Below, piece by piece: positions 41,709 through 50,849 of a stretch of 64,000 nt of DNA (positions within the stretch are counted from its first letter, which is position 1; every line of letters starts with the position of its first letter). The notes below the pieces were generated by a model. It ran no database searches and was not told the DNA's origin. It saw nothing but the letters and a program-made list of their open reading frames with translations. Both the position numbers and the translations under genes were made by a program. Source of the DNA: ZC4RG17 sp036380875 (GTDB lineage Bacteria; Actinomycetota; Acidimicrobiia; Spongiisociales; ZC4RG35); NCBI GenBank assembly GCA_036380875.1, contig DASVDX010000001.1, positions 62,001 through 126,000 of the forward strand. The letters are read 5' to 3'.

Positions 41709-42818
41709 CTACGACGTCTTCTCGACTTCCTCCTCCACGCTGGCGACGACCTCGTTCCAGGAGCCGATGAACTTCTCGACGCCCTCTCGCTCTAGAACGT
41801 CCATCACGTCGTCGTAGTCGACTCCGACCGCTCGCATGCGGTCGAGGATCTCCTCGGCCTGGGCCATCTCCTCGGGACCGAAGGGGACCGGCTCCGGCCC
41901 GTGGTCCTGGTAGGCGTCGATGGTCTCGAGCGGCATCGTGTTCACGGTGTGCGGTGCCACGAGCTCATCGACATAGAGCGTGTCGCGGTACTCGGGGTTC
42001 TTGGTGGAGGTCGACGCCCACAGCGGGCGCTGGATGCGCGCTCCGGCCGCCACCAGCTTCCGCCAGCGTTCCCCGGTGAAGCTGTCGAGGAAGGCGCGGT
42101 AGGCGAGGCGGGCGTTGGCCACCGCCGTGCGGCCACGGAGCTCGAGAGCTTCATCGGTCCCGATCTCCTCCAGGCGGCGGTCCACCTCCGTGTCCATCCG
42201 GGACACGAAGAACGAAGCGACAGATGCCACCCGCTCCGGGTTGCCGCCCTGCGAGATGTACTCCTCGATCCCGTCCAGATACGCCTCCATGACCTTGCGA
42301 TACCGGTCCAGCGAGAAGATCAGCGTCACGTTGATAGAGATCCCTTCGGCGATGAGGCGACGGATCGCCGGCAGGCCCGCCTCGGTCGCCGGGACCTTCA
42401 CGAACAAGTTGGGTCGGTCGATCCGCTTCACCCACTCCCGAGCTTCTGCCACGGTGGCTTCGGTGTCGTGGGCCAGCGTCGGGGTCACCTCGACAGACAC
42501 GAATCCGTCGCGTCCGTCGGTGTCGTCGTAGACCGCCCGCAGGGTGTCGCAGGCGCGCTGGATGTCGCTCGCCATCAGTGACGCGATGATCTCGCTGGTG
42601 GCGGCTCCCCTGCCCGCCATCTCCCTCACCTCTTCGTCGTAGTCACCCGTGCCGACGATGGCTTTGGCAAAGATCGACGGATTGGACGTGACGCCGGTCA
42701 CGGCGTCTTCTTCGATGCGGCGGGCGAGCTCACCACTGTCGAGCATCCGGCGGGAGATCTGATCGGACCAGGGGGAGACGCCGGCCAGACGGAGGCGGTG
42801 GAGATTGGACAGACTCAT
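41709..42818 (-). CDS. tal: Transaldolase
   Basis: 369-residue Schiff-base aldolase of the pentose-phosphate pathway, in the longer form common in actinobacteria. It has the substrate segment AVTGVTSNPSIFAKAI (about 39-54), the catalytic lysine in NLFVKVPATEAGLPAIR, and INVTLIFSLDRYRKVMEAYLDGIE. The later RPLWASTSTKNPEYRDTLYVDELVAPHTVNTMP binds phosphate. Transketolase is not in the window. The ATG at 42818 follows a TAGGGT -10 box by 6 nt (leaderless). Confidence 0.95.
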   Translation of the reverse strand: MSLSNLHRLRLAGVSPWSDQISRRMLDSGELARRIEEDAVTGVTSNPSIFAKAIVGTGDYDEEVREMAGRGAATSEIIASLMASDIQRACDTLRAVYDDTDGRDGFVSVEVTPTLAHDTEATVAEAREWVKRIDRPNLFVKVPATEAGLPAIRRLIAEGISINVTLIFSLDRYRKVMEAYLDGIEEYISQGGNPERVASVASFFVSRMDTEVDRRLEEIGTDEALELRGRTAVANARLAYRAFLDSFTGERWRKLVAAGARIQRPLWASTSTKNPEYRDTLYVDELVAPHTVNTMPLETIDAYQDHGPEPVPFGPEEMAQAEEILDRMRAVGVDYDDVMDVLEREGVEKFIGSWNEVVASVEEEVEKTS

Positions 42819-42824
42819 GTGTCC

Positions 42825-42830
42825 ACCCTA
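42825..42830 (-). promoter_or_regulatory. Leaderless-type -10 box of the transaldolase gene
   Basis: Minus-strand TAGGGT ends 6 nt before the ATG at 42818; no ribosome-binding site. Confidence 0.45.
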
Positions 42831-42901
42831 CCCGCCTTGCGCCACTGGGCTCGAAGACGAATCCGGGCGCCGATGTCCCACCCGTCGGCCAAGATGGAGA
42901 C

Positions 42902-44134
42902 GTGAGTGGAGCTCACATCCTCCACGCCGATTTGGATGCGTTCTACGCCTCCGTCGAGCAGCTCCTCGACCCATCGCTCCGCGGAATCCCGATGGCGGTG
43001 GGGGCGGGGGTGGTCCTCGCCGCCAGCTACGAGGCTCGTGCCTTCGGCGTGCGATCGGCGATGCCCACCAACGAGGCGCGCCGCTTGTGCCCGCAATTGA
43101 AGATCGTATCCGGGTCGTTCGAGCGCTACCTGGAGTACTCGGACAAGGTGATGGAGATCTTCGAACGGTTCACACCCGATATCGAACAGATCTCCGTAGA
43201 CGAGGCATTCCTCGACGTCCGTGGGTCGGAGCATCTCTTCGGTCCGGCTCCCGAGATCGCCCGGGAGATCCGCCGATTGGTCCGGGAGGAGGTCGGCCTG
43301 CCAGTGTCGATCGGGGTGGCCACTACCAAACACCTCGCCAAAGTCGCCTCCCAGGTCGCCAAACCCGACGGGCTCGTCCACGTCGAGGCCGGAACCGAGG
43401 CCGAGTTCTTGAGGCCGCTTCCCGTCGAGATCCTGTGGGGAGTCGGCCCGAAGACGGCGCGCAAGCTCCACGACGCCGGGATATTCACCGTTGGTGATAT
43501 CGCCTCCACACCGGTCGACTCCCTCGCCGCCTGGCTGGGGCCGGCCTCGGCCGCTCACCTCTGGGCGCTGGCCAACAACAAGGATCCGAGGCCGGTTCGG
43601 CGGCGCCCTCGTGCCAAATCGGTCGGCTCGCAGCAGGCACTCGGACGCGGGCTCAACGAACTCGACGAACTCGACCGGGTGATCCTGTCGCTGGCCGACC
43701 GCATCGGGCGTCGCCTCCGGGCGAAAGGACGCAAAGGGCGCACCATCCACCTCAGGGCGCGGTTCCCAGGTGGCCGGATCGTATCCCGGTCCCATACTCT
43801 CGACGCCGCCACCGCCGCCACCGACGCCATCGACCGGGTGGCCCGGCGCCTGCTCCGCCAAGCGATCGACGATCCCACGGAGCCTGTGACTCTCGTCGGG
43901 ATCTCGGTTTCACAACTCGACGACGACACCGCCCAGCAGCTCGAGCTGTCGCTCGACGAGGGAGAGGTCGAACGCACCGGAAGCGCCGCTGCAGAAGCCG
44001 CCGCCGCCGTCGACCGACAGGTCGACGAGATCCGCCGCCGATTCGGAAAGGGAGCAGTGACCCGGGCCGCCCTCCTGGGGCGGGAGGACCGTGATGCTCC
44101 CGAGGAATTCCGTCGCCTCGCCGAAAAGGACTGA
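42902..44134 (+). CDS. dinB: DNA polymerase IV (Y family)
   Basis: 410 residues. Catalytic motifs ILHADLDAFYASVEQ (first Asp and the steric-gate aromatic) and QISVDEAFLDVRG (SxDE) are intact. The finger region ..VLAASYEARAFGVRSAMPTNEA, the HhH thumb LWGVGPKTARKLHDAGIFTVGDIA and the little-finger domain (about 245-350) follow. The C-terminal part (about 351-410) has a QLELSLDE stretch that resembles a beta-clamp-binding peptide. It performs error-prone translesion synthesis. It starts at GTG 42902. No LexA box was recognised upstream, so SOS control is not supported by the sequence. Confidence 0.95.
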   Translation: MSGAHILHADLDAFYASVEQLLDPSLRGIPMAVGAGVVLAASYEARAFGVRSAMPTNEARRLCPQLKIVSGSFERYLEYSDKVMEIFERFTPDIEQISVDEAFLDVRGSEHLFGPAPEIAREIRRLVREEVGLPVSIGVATTKHLAKVASQVAKPDGLVHVEAGTEAEFLRPLPVEILWGVGPKTARKLHDAGIFTVGDIASTPVDSLAAWLGPASAAHLWALANNKDPRPVRRRPRAKSVGSQQALGRGLNELDELDRVILSLADRIGRRLRAKGRKGRTIHLRARFPGGRIVSRSHTLDAATAATDAIDRVARRLLRQAIDDPTEPVTLVGISVSQLDDDTAQQLELSLDEGEVERTGSAAAEAAAAVDRQVDEIRRRFGKGAVTRAALLGREDRDAPEEFRRLAEKD

Positions 44135-44224
44135 GGGGTCTGTCTCTCCACCTCAGCGCGACACGGACTTCGTCGCGACCGCGATCGAGAGGGAATCGAC
44201 CTGCTCGAGAACCACCGCACGAAG

Positions 44225-44230
44225 TAGGGT
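44225..44230 (+). promoter_or_regulatory. Leaderless-type -10 box of the HhH-GPD gene
   Basis: TAGGGT ends 7 nt before the ATG at 44238, without a ribosome-binding site. Confidence 0.45.
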
Positions 44231-44237
44231 CGCGGGC

Positions 44238-44807
44238 ATGACACTGGCTGTGACCGGAGATCCCGAAGCCGATCGGCTACTCAACACCGACGGCAGCGCT
44301 CTCCTCATCGGGATGCTGCTCGACCAGCAGGTCCCGATGGAATGGGCCTTCCGGGGACCGGCGACGCTGCGGGAGCGACTGGGTCACCTCGACGCGAAGC
44401 GAATCGCCGAGATGTCCGAAGACGAGGTCGTCGAGGTGTGCGCCGCCAAACCCGCCATCCACCGGTTCCCGAAGAGCATGGGCCAGCGGATCCACCGCCT
44501 CTGCGTCCATCTCGCCGACCACTACGGAGGCGATGGCTCGGCGATCTGGAGCGACGGGCCCGACGCCGTCACCTTGTACAGGCGGATCTCCGAGCTTCCC
44601 GGGTTCGGGGAAGAGAAGTCGATGATCTTCCTCGCCCTGCTCGCCAAACAGTTCGGGATCCGGCCGGAAGGGTGGGAGGAGTTCGCGGGGCCATTCGCCG
44701 ACGACACGCCGCGGTCGGTCGCCGACGTCGACTCGCAGGAGGCCCTCGTCCAGGTCAGAGAATGGAAGCGCATGCAGAAAGCGGCCGGGAAGGGAAAACG
44801 CGACTGA
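44238..44807 (+). CDS. HhH-GPD-type base-excision DNA repair protein
   Basis: 189 residues of the actinobacterial HhH-GPD family. It opens MTLAVTGDPEADRLLNTDGSALLIGMLLDQQVPMEWAF, the DNA-glycosylase-like helical core, and has the helix-hairpin-helix ISELPGFGEEKSMIFLALLAKQFG. The iron-sulfur Cys cluster of Nth/MutY is absent. A glycosylase or lesion-recognition role is assumed from the family, with no known substrate. It lies 103 bp after dinB with its own promoter. The stop overlaps the next start (TGATG). Confidence 0.9.
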   Translation: MTLAVTGDPEADRLLNTDGSALLIGMLLDQQVPMEWAFRGPATLRERLGHLDAKRIAEMSEDEVVEVCAAKPAIHRFPKSMGQRIHRLCVHLADHYGGDGSAIWSDGPDAVTLYRRISELPGFGEEKSMIFLALLAKQFGIRPEGWEEFAGPFADDTPRSVADVDSQEALVQVREWKRMQKAAGKGKRD

Positions 44808-45169
44808 TGACCTCCGAGCGACTCGAGCAATGGATGGACGCCTACGTCGAGGCGTGGGACTCCAACGATCCCGAGGCCATAGCGGCGTTGTTCACCGAGG
44901 ACGCGGTGTACGACCCCCAGACGTCGGACGGTCCTTGGCACGGGAAGGAGGAGATCATCGAAGGCTGGCGGGACGCCGCCGATGCTCCCGGTAGCTGGGA
45001 ATTCGAGTGGCAGCCCCTGGTGGAGACCGAAGACCTGGCGATCATCACCGGACGGACCCGCTACCTCGACCCTCCGACCGTCTATCGCAACCTGTGGGTG
45101 ATCCGGTTCGCGCCGGACGACCGCTGCCGGGACTTCACCGAGTGGTGGATCGAAGAAGAGGCGGAGTGA
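44807..45169 (+). CDS. SnoaL/NTF2-like small protein
   Basis: 120 residues with the cystatin-like alpha+beta barrel of the NTF2 superfamily: LEQWMDAYVEAWDSNDPEAIAALFTEDAVYDPQTSDGPWHGKEEIIEGW is the standard opening, and the strands ..IITGRTRYLDPPTVYRNLWVIRF and FTEWWIEEE close it. Such proteins are isomerases, dehydratases or ligand-binding modules, and the sequence does not say which. The ATG overlaps the HhH-GPD stop by one base, so both are translated from one message. Confidence 0.87.
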   Translation: MTSERLEQWMDAYVEAWDSNDPEAIAALFTEDAVYDPQTSDGPWHGKEEIIEGWRDAADAPGSWEFEWQPLVETEDLAIITGRTRYLDPPTVYRNLWVIRFAPDDRCRDFTEWWIEEEAE

Positions 45170-45189
45170 GCGCCGAAGACACCCGCAGG

Positions 45190-45195
45190 TAACCT
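45190..45195 (+). promoter_or_regulatory. Leaderless-type -10 box of the B12-binding gene
   Basis: TAACCT ends 6 nt before the GTG at 45202, without a ribosome-binding site. Confidence 0.45.
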
Positions 45196-45201
45196 GACGC
45201 C

Positions 45202-45594
45202 GTGCGACGAATCCTCATCGCCAAACCCGGTCTCGACGGCCACGACCGAGGAGCGAAGGTGATCGCCCGGGCCCTCCGGGACGCCGGCCACGAGGTGATC
45301 TACTCGGGCCTGCATCAGACGCCTGCCCAGATCGCCGAGACCGCCGTTCAGGAGGACGTCGACGCCGTTGGCCTCTCGTCACTTTCGGGCGCGCACATGT
45401 CGCTCTTCCCGAAAGTCGTCGAGGAATTGGCCGCTCGCGACGCCTCGGACATCGTCGTCTTCGGCGGTGGCGTGATCCCCGAGGAGGACATCGAGGCTCT
45501 GAAGCAGGCGGGGCTGGCGGAAGTGTTCACTCCCGGAACGCCTCTCGACGAGATCACCGCCTGGGTCGCCGACCACGTTCCCTCGCGCGTATGA
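45202..45594 (+). CDS. Stand-alone cobalamin-binding domain (methylmalonyl-CoA mutase small-subunit type)
   Basis: 130 residues with the complete base-off/His-on B12 signature: D12-G-H14-D-R-G17 in KPGLDGHDRGAKVI, then GLSSLSGAHMSLFPKVVEEL and VVFGGGVIPEEDIEALKQAG. This is the C-terminal (alpha-subunit) domain of methylmalonyl-CoA mutase as a separate chain, as found in archaea and some actinobacteria. The catalytic large subunit must be elsewhere; none is in the window. Related mutases (isobutyryl- or ethylmalonyl-CoA) use the same domain. GTG 45202 follows a leaderless-type promoter. The stop overlaps the next ATG by 4 bp. Confidence 0.92.
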   Translation: MRRILIAKPGLDGHDRGAKVIARALRDAGHEVIYSGLHQTPAQIAETAVQEDVDAVGLSSLSGAHMSLFPKVVEELAARDASDIVVFGGGVIPEEDIEALKQAGLAEVFTPGTPLDEITAWVADHVPSRV

Positions 45595-46037
45595 CCGACC
45601 AGGAGATGCTGGAGGTCGCCAAGGAGGAGGCACGCCGGGGCCGCGACTCCGGTGGCATCCCGATCGGAGCGGCGTTGTTCGGACCGGACGGGGAACTGTG
45701 GGGGAGGGGCCACAACCGCCGGGTCCAAGACGGCGACCCCACGATCCACGGCGAGACGGCGGCGTTTCGTGACGCCGGGAGGCGCCGGTCGTACCGGGGC
45801 ACGACCATGGTGACGACGCTTTCCCCGTGCTGGTATTGCTCGGGTCTCGTCCGCCAGTTCGGCATCTCCCGGGTCGTCATCGGCGAGGCCCGGACGTTCT
45901 ACGGCGGTCACGACTGGCTGGCAGAGAACGGCGTGGAGGTCGTCCTCCTCGACGACCCCGAGTGCGTGGCGATGATGGAACTGTTCATCGCCGAACATCC
46001 GGAGCTCTGGTACGAGGACATCGGAGTCGACAACTGA
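45591..46037 (+). CDS. Fungal-type cytosine deaminase (FCY1-like)
   Basis: 148 residues of the CDA/tRNA-deaminase fold, unusually close to yeast cytosine deaminase rather than to bacterial CodA. The zinc ligands are H53 (with proton shuttle E55, TIHGETAAF), C80 and C83 (LSPCWYCSGL). The GRGHNRRVQ strand, VVIGEARTF and the terminal ELWYEDIG match the yeast protein's RGHNMRFQ, CVVGENVNF and QDWFEDIGE as remembered. It would convert cytosine to uracil for pyrimidine salvage. It overlaps the B12-domain gene by 4 bp with no obvious functional link. Confidence 0.9.
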   Translation: MTDQEMLEVAKEEARRGRDSGGIPIGAALFGPDGELWGRGHNRRVQDGDPTIHGETAAFRDAGRRRSYRGTTMVTTLSPCWYCSGLVRQFGISRVVIGEARTFYGGHDWLAENGVEVVLLDDPECVAMMELFIAEHPELWYEDIGVDN

Positions 46038-46088
46038 CCCGATCACGGCCGGCACCGGGCGGCTGACGAAGGGCGCTTTTCGGCCCGC

Positions 46089-46094
46089 TACCGT
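46089..46094 (+). promoter_or_regulatory. Leaderless-type -10 box of sucC
   Basis: TACCGT ends 9 nt before the ATG at 46104; no ribosome-binding site is seen. Confidence 0.45.
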
Positions 46095-46103
46095 CAACCC
46101 GTC

Positions 46104-47327
46104 ATGAAGATCCACGAGTACCAGGCCAAGGAACTGATGGCCGCTCGGGGTATCGCCGTACCGCAAGGCCGGGTGGCGACAACGGTCGAAGAAGCAGTGG
46201 CGGCGGTGCGGCCGCTGATCGAAGCGACCGGAAATCCCGTGGTGGTGGTCAAGTCGCAGATCCACGCAGGCGGGCGTGGCAAAGGCACCTTCAGAGAGCA
46301 TCCCGACATCCACGGCGTCAACGTCGTGACCGCCGGCATCGAAGGGGGCCCGCAGGCGGCGGAGGAGGAGGTGCGACGCCTCGCCGAGAAGATGCTCGGC
46401 TCGACCCTCGTCACGGTCCAGACCGGTCCGGAGGGCAAGCAGGTCAATCGTCTCTACATCGAGCAGGGGATCGACATCGCCCGCGAGCTGTACCTTTCGA
46501 TCCTCCTCGACCGCTCCGTCGGGCGAAACATCGTGATGGCCTCCACCGAGGGCGGCATGGAGATCGAAAAGGTCGCCGAGGAGACCCCCGAGAAGATCCT
46601 GCGTGAGGTGATCGACCCCGCCATCGGCCTCGCCGACTTCCAAGCCAACGCCTTGGCCCGCGGCCTGGGACTCGAAGGTGATGCCGCCAAGAACTTCGTC
46701 CGTTTCGTCAAGGCGCTGTCGGAGGCGGCGATGGACCTCGACACGGATCTCATCGAAATAAACCCGCTCGTCGTCACGGGCGACGGCCAGGTGATGGCTC
46801 TCGACGGGAAGATGGCGTTCGACGACAACGCCCTGTTCCGTCATCCCGACATCGCTGCCATGCGCGACGAGACCGAGGAGGATCCCGCCGAGCTGGAGGC
46901 CAAAGAAGCCGGCCTCTCCTACATAAACCTCGACGGCAACATCGGCTGCCTCGTCAACGGGGCCGGGCTTGCCATGGCGACGATGGACACCATCAAGCAC
47001 GTAGGGGGAGAGCCGGCCAATTTCCTCGACGTGGGGGGCGGGGCCAGCGCCGAACAGGTCGCCAAGGCCTTCACGATCATCACGAAGGACCCGAAGGTGA
47101 AGGGGATATTCGTCAACATATTCGGCGGCATCATGCGCTGCGACACGCTCGCCACCGGCATCGTCGAAGCGGTCCGCCGGGTCGGCCTCGAGGTCCCCCT
47201 CGTCGTGCGGCTGGAAGGCACCAACGTGGAGGAGGGAAAGCGCATCCTCGCCGAGTCCGGCCTCGACGTGATCACTGCCGACGACATGAAGGACGGAGCC
47301 GAGAAGATCGTGAGGCTCGCCTCATGA
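46104..47327 (+). CDS. sucC: Succinyl-CoA synthetase (ADP/GDP-forming) beta subunit
   Basis: 407 residues. An ATP-grasp domain starts MKIHEYQAKELMAARGIAVPQG, the nucleotide segment is VVVKSQIHAGGRGKGTF, and Mg/nucleotide residues lie in LIEINPLVVTGDG. The C-terminal CoA-ligase domain contains GCLVNGAGLAMATMDTIKHVGGEPANFLDVGGGA and IFGGIMRCDTLATGIV. It interconverts succinyl-CoA and succinate in the citric acid cycle with the alpha subunit encoded 55 bp downstream. Confidence 0.96.
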   Translation: MKIHEYQAKELMAARGIAVPQGRVATTVEEAVAAVRPLIEATGNPVVVVKSQIHAGGRGKGTFREHPDIHGVNVVTAGIEGGPQAAEEEVRRLAEKMLGSTLVTVQTGPEGKQVNRLYIEQGIDIARELYLSILLDRSVGRNIVMASTEGGMEIEKVAEETPEKILREVIDPAIGLADFQANALARGLGLEGDAAKNFVRFVKALSEAAMDLDTDLIEINPLVVTGDGQVMALDGKMAFDDNALFRHPDIAAMRDETEEDPAELEAKEAGLSYINLDGNIGCLVNGAGLAMATMDTIKHVGGEPANFLDVGGGASAEQVAKAFTIITKDPKVKGIFVNIFGGIMRCDTLATGIVEAVRRVGLEVPLVVRLEGTNVEEGKRILAESGLDVITADDMKDGAEKIVRLAS

Positions 47328-47382
47328 CCCGGGCCGCCGACCGCCGCCTTCCGACTGACGACTGCGAGCCGGAGTTTCGCCC

Positions 47383-48306
<924 letters not shown>

Positions 48307-48370
48307 CCGGCGGCGGCTTCCTGGGCCGGTTACCCTGCTCCCGCTGAAGCGAACAGGAGTCGGGTGACTG

Positions 48371-48913
48371 ATGATCTGGGTCATCGTGGCGGTCGTCGTA
48401 GTGCTGCTTCTGGTGGTGCTGCTCTACAACCGTCTGGTACAGCTGCGGAATCGAGTCGACAACTCGTGGGCGCAGGTCGACGTGCAGCTCAAGCGACGCT
48501 ACGACCTGATCCCCAACGTGGTCGAGACGGTCAAGGGCTACGCCGCCCACGAGCAGCAGACGTTCGAGCGGGTGGTGCAGGCGCGCAACGCCGCCCAGGC
48601 GGCCCAGGGGCCGGCGGAGCAGGCCGAGGCGGAGAACGCCCTGACCGCCGCCTTGCGGCAACTGTTCGCCCTCGCCGAGAACTATCCGGAGCTGCGGGCG
48701 GCTCCCAACTTCGCCGCGCTGCAGGAGGAACTGTCGGAGACCGAGAACCGCATCGCCGTGTCGCGCCAGATCTACAACGACTCGGTTCTCTCCTACAACA
48801 ACGCCGTCCAGACGATTCCCACCAACCTGGTGGCGGCGGTGGCCGGCTTCAAAACACGACCCTTCTTCGAGGCCGAGGTCGAAGCCGACACTCCGCCGGT
48901 CGTCGACTTCTGA
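48371..48913 (+). CDS. LemA-family protein
   Basis: 180 residues. One N-terminal membrane helix (MIWVIVAVVVVLLLVVLLYN) is followed by the all-helical LemA core: LRNRVDNSWAQVDVQLKRRYDLIPNVVETVKGYAAHEQQTFERVVQARNAA, then FALAENYPELRAAPNFAALQEELSETENRIAVSRQIYNDSVLSYNNAVQTIPTN. Most of the protein faces the cytoplasm or the cell surface depending on the species. Its function is undefined. The DUF2207 gene starts 5 bp later, a pairing common in bacteria, which suggests a membrane complex. Confidence 0.93.
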   Translation: MIWVIVAVVVVLLLVVLLYNRLVQLRNRVDNSWAQVDVQLKRRYDLIPNVVETVKGYAAHEQQTFERVVQARNAAQAAQGPAEQAEAENALTAALRQLFALAENYPELRAAPNFAALQEELSETENRIAVSRQIYNDSVLSYNNAVQTIPTNLVAAVAGFKTRPFFEAEVEADTPPVVDF

Positions 48914-48917
48914 TCCG

Positions 48918-50774
48918 ATGAGACGCCTCTCGGCGGCTCTCGCCTTCTTCGCCCTGCTCTCACTGGCCATGCCGGCGCTGGGTCAGAGCTATCTGCTGCC
49001 TGACGCCGAGGTCGAGATCAGGGTGCAGCCGAACGGTGCAGTCGAGGTCGTCGAGCGGATCACCTACGCCTTCTCCGGCGAGTTCTCCGGTGCGTACCGC
49101 GAGATCCCACTCGCCGCCGGGGAGGCGATCACCGGCGTGTCCGTCTCGGAGGAGTCGATGGTCTATGTCGACGGCGGCTGCACCGACCTGGGCTGCTCGT
49201 CGCCGGCGGGCACCTTCGGGGTCCGCGATCTCGGAGGGAGAGTGCGGATCGTGTGGCACTACGAGGCCTCCGACGAGCTGAGGACTTTCGAGATCCGCTA
49301 CGTCCTGGAAGGGCTCGCCAAGGTCTACGACGACTACGTCGACGTCTACCTGCAGGTGTGGGGACCGGATTGGCCGGTGCAACTCGACCGGCTGTCCGCC
49401 TCGATGGCCATCCCTGCCGGAGCCAACCAAGGCGAGGTCTACGTGTGGGGCCACCCCGAGTCCGTCGCCGGTGAGACGAGCCTCGGCGATAGCGGGGTGG
49501 AGCCCACCCTCGTGGCGAGCAACATCCCGCCCGGCCAGTTCGTTGAGTTCCGGGTGGCGTTCCCGCGCCGGCTGCTCGCCTCCAGCGATGCGGCCACCAC
49601 CGTGTCCGGCGAAGGCCTCCCGATCATCCTCGAAGACGAGCAGCGGATCGCCGAGGCGGTGGACCAGCGCAACGCTCGCCTGCGCGCCGGCATCCTCTGG
49701 GGGCTCTTCGCAGCATTCGTGCCCGGCCTCCTCGCCGCACTCATCGTCTACCTCCGCTACGGGCGAGAGCCCCGCTCCAGCTTCGATCGGGAGTACGTGC
49801 AAGAGCCACCCGACGGCCTGCCACCTGCCGAGGTCGTCGCACTCCTCACGCAGGGAAAGGTCGACGAGCGCGCCTTCACGGCTACCGTCTTCGACCTCAT
49901 CAGCCGAGACATCATCAAAGCTCGTCCCATCCAGACCACCCGGTCGACGTTCCTCGGCCTGCGCCAGGAGCAGATCAGCGACCTCGAACTGGAGCTGGGC
50001 GACGACCCGGGTGAGCTCCTCAACTACGAGCGCAATACCTACACGATCCTGAAGCGGGTGCTCGAAGACGGCCCGCAGCCCCTTCACCAGTTCCGCCGTT
50101 TGATCAGGGAGGACGCCTCGGCCAACGCCAGCACCTACCAGGCGTTCGTCAAGGCGGTGGTCGAAAAGCTCGAGAGCCGCAAGCTCCTCGAGCGGACCGG
50201 CCGCAAAGTGATGGTGCTCGTCGATGCCGGCTTTTTCCTCCTGGGCGCTCTGGGGATCTTCGCCACTTCGCGGCTCGCCTCTCCGATCGACTACGCCGGC
50301 GCCATCCCGATGGGAATCTCGATCGGACTCATCTTCAGCGGAGTGGTTTTCCTTGCCCTCACCGCACCCCGTCGCGTGACGGTGAAGAAGACTCGTGCCG
50401 GGGCCGACGTCGCCGCTGCCTGGGAGGCCTTCCGCCGCTACCTGAAGGACTTCTCCCGTCTCGAAGAAGCCCCGGCCATATCCCTCGAGCTCTGGGACAA
50501 GTACCTGATCTACGCCGTGGCGTTCGGTGTTGCCGCCGAGGTGCTCGAACATGCCCGCCTCCACGCCCCGCCCGAACTGGTCGAGCAGTCCCACATCTAT
50601 TGGTACGGCTCTCACGGCTATTCGGGCGGAGGGAGTGAGAACGCATTCGCCGGCTTGGAGTCGGCCCTGGCCGGAGCATTCAGCCCGCCCAGCTCCAGCA
50701 GCGGTGGGGGAGGCGGCGGCTTCTCCGGTGGCGGAGGAGGCGGCGGCGGGGGCGGGGGAGGCGGGGCCTGGTAG
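48918..50774 (+). CDS. DUF2207 membrane protein with poly-Gly C-terminus
   Basis: 618 residues. The signal peptide (MRRLSAALAFFALLSLAMPALG) is followed by an exported beta-rich DUF2207 domain (about 25-250) beginning SYLLPDAEVEIRVQPNGAVEVVERITYAFSGEF. A membrane helix (about 254-275), a cytoplasmic domain of roughly 160 residues with a winged-helix-like DERAFTATVFDLI segment, and two more helices (about 434-450, 458-478) come next. The chain ends in a short Ser/Gly tract with up to 13 Gly in a row. Such Gly-rich tails are frequent in the family, and their role is unknown. It is co-transcribed with the LemA gene. Confidence 0.9.
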   Translation: MRRLSAALAFFALLSLAMPALGQSYLLPDAEVEIRVQPNGAVEVVERITYAFSGEFSGAYREIPLAAGEAITGVSVSEESMVYVDGGCTDLGCSSPAGTFGVRDLGGRVRIVWHYEASDELRTFEIRYVLEGLAKVYDDYVDVYLQVWGPDWPVQLDRLSASMAIPAGANQGEVYVWGHPESVAGETSLGDSGVEPTLVASNIPPGQFVEFRVAFPRRLLASSDAATTVSGEGLPIILEDEQRIAEAVDQRNARLRAGILWGLFAAFVPGLLAALIVYLRYGREPRSSFDREYVQEPPDGLPPAEVVALLTQGKVDERAFTATVFDLISRDIIKARPIQTTRSTFLGLRQEQISDLELELGDDPGELLNYERNTYTILKRVLEDGPQPLHQFRRLIREDASANASTYQAFVKAVVEKLESRKLLERTGRKVMVLVDAGFFLLGALGIFATSRLASPIDYAGAIPMGISIGLIFSGVVFLALTAPRRVTVKKTRAGADVAAAWEAFRRYLKDFSRLEEAPAISLELWDKYLIYAVAFGVAAEVLEHARLHAPPELVEQSHIYWYGSHGYSGGGSENAFAGLESALAGAFSPPSSSSGGGGGGFSGGGGGGGGGGGGGAW

Positions 50775-50849
50775 ACCTCCCCACTGGGGATAGACTGACC
50801 TGGCGGGGTACCACCATCCCTGCCCAGATTCCCCAGAAGGAGCGTTTCC

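Noticed and set aside
42838..42901. LexA/SOS box upstream of dinB
   Set aside because: No GAAC-N4-GTTC or similar palindrome is present in the gap or directly upstream.
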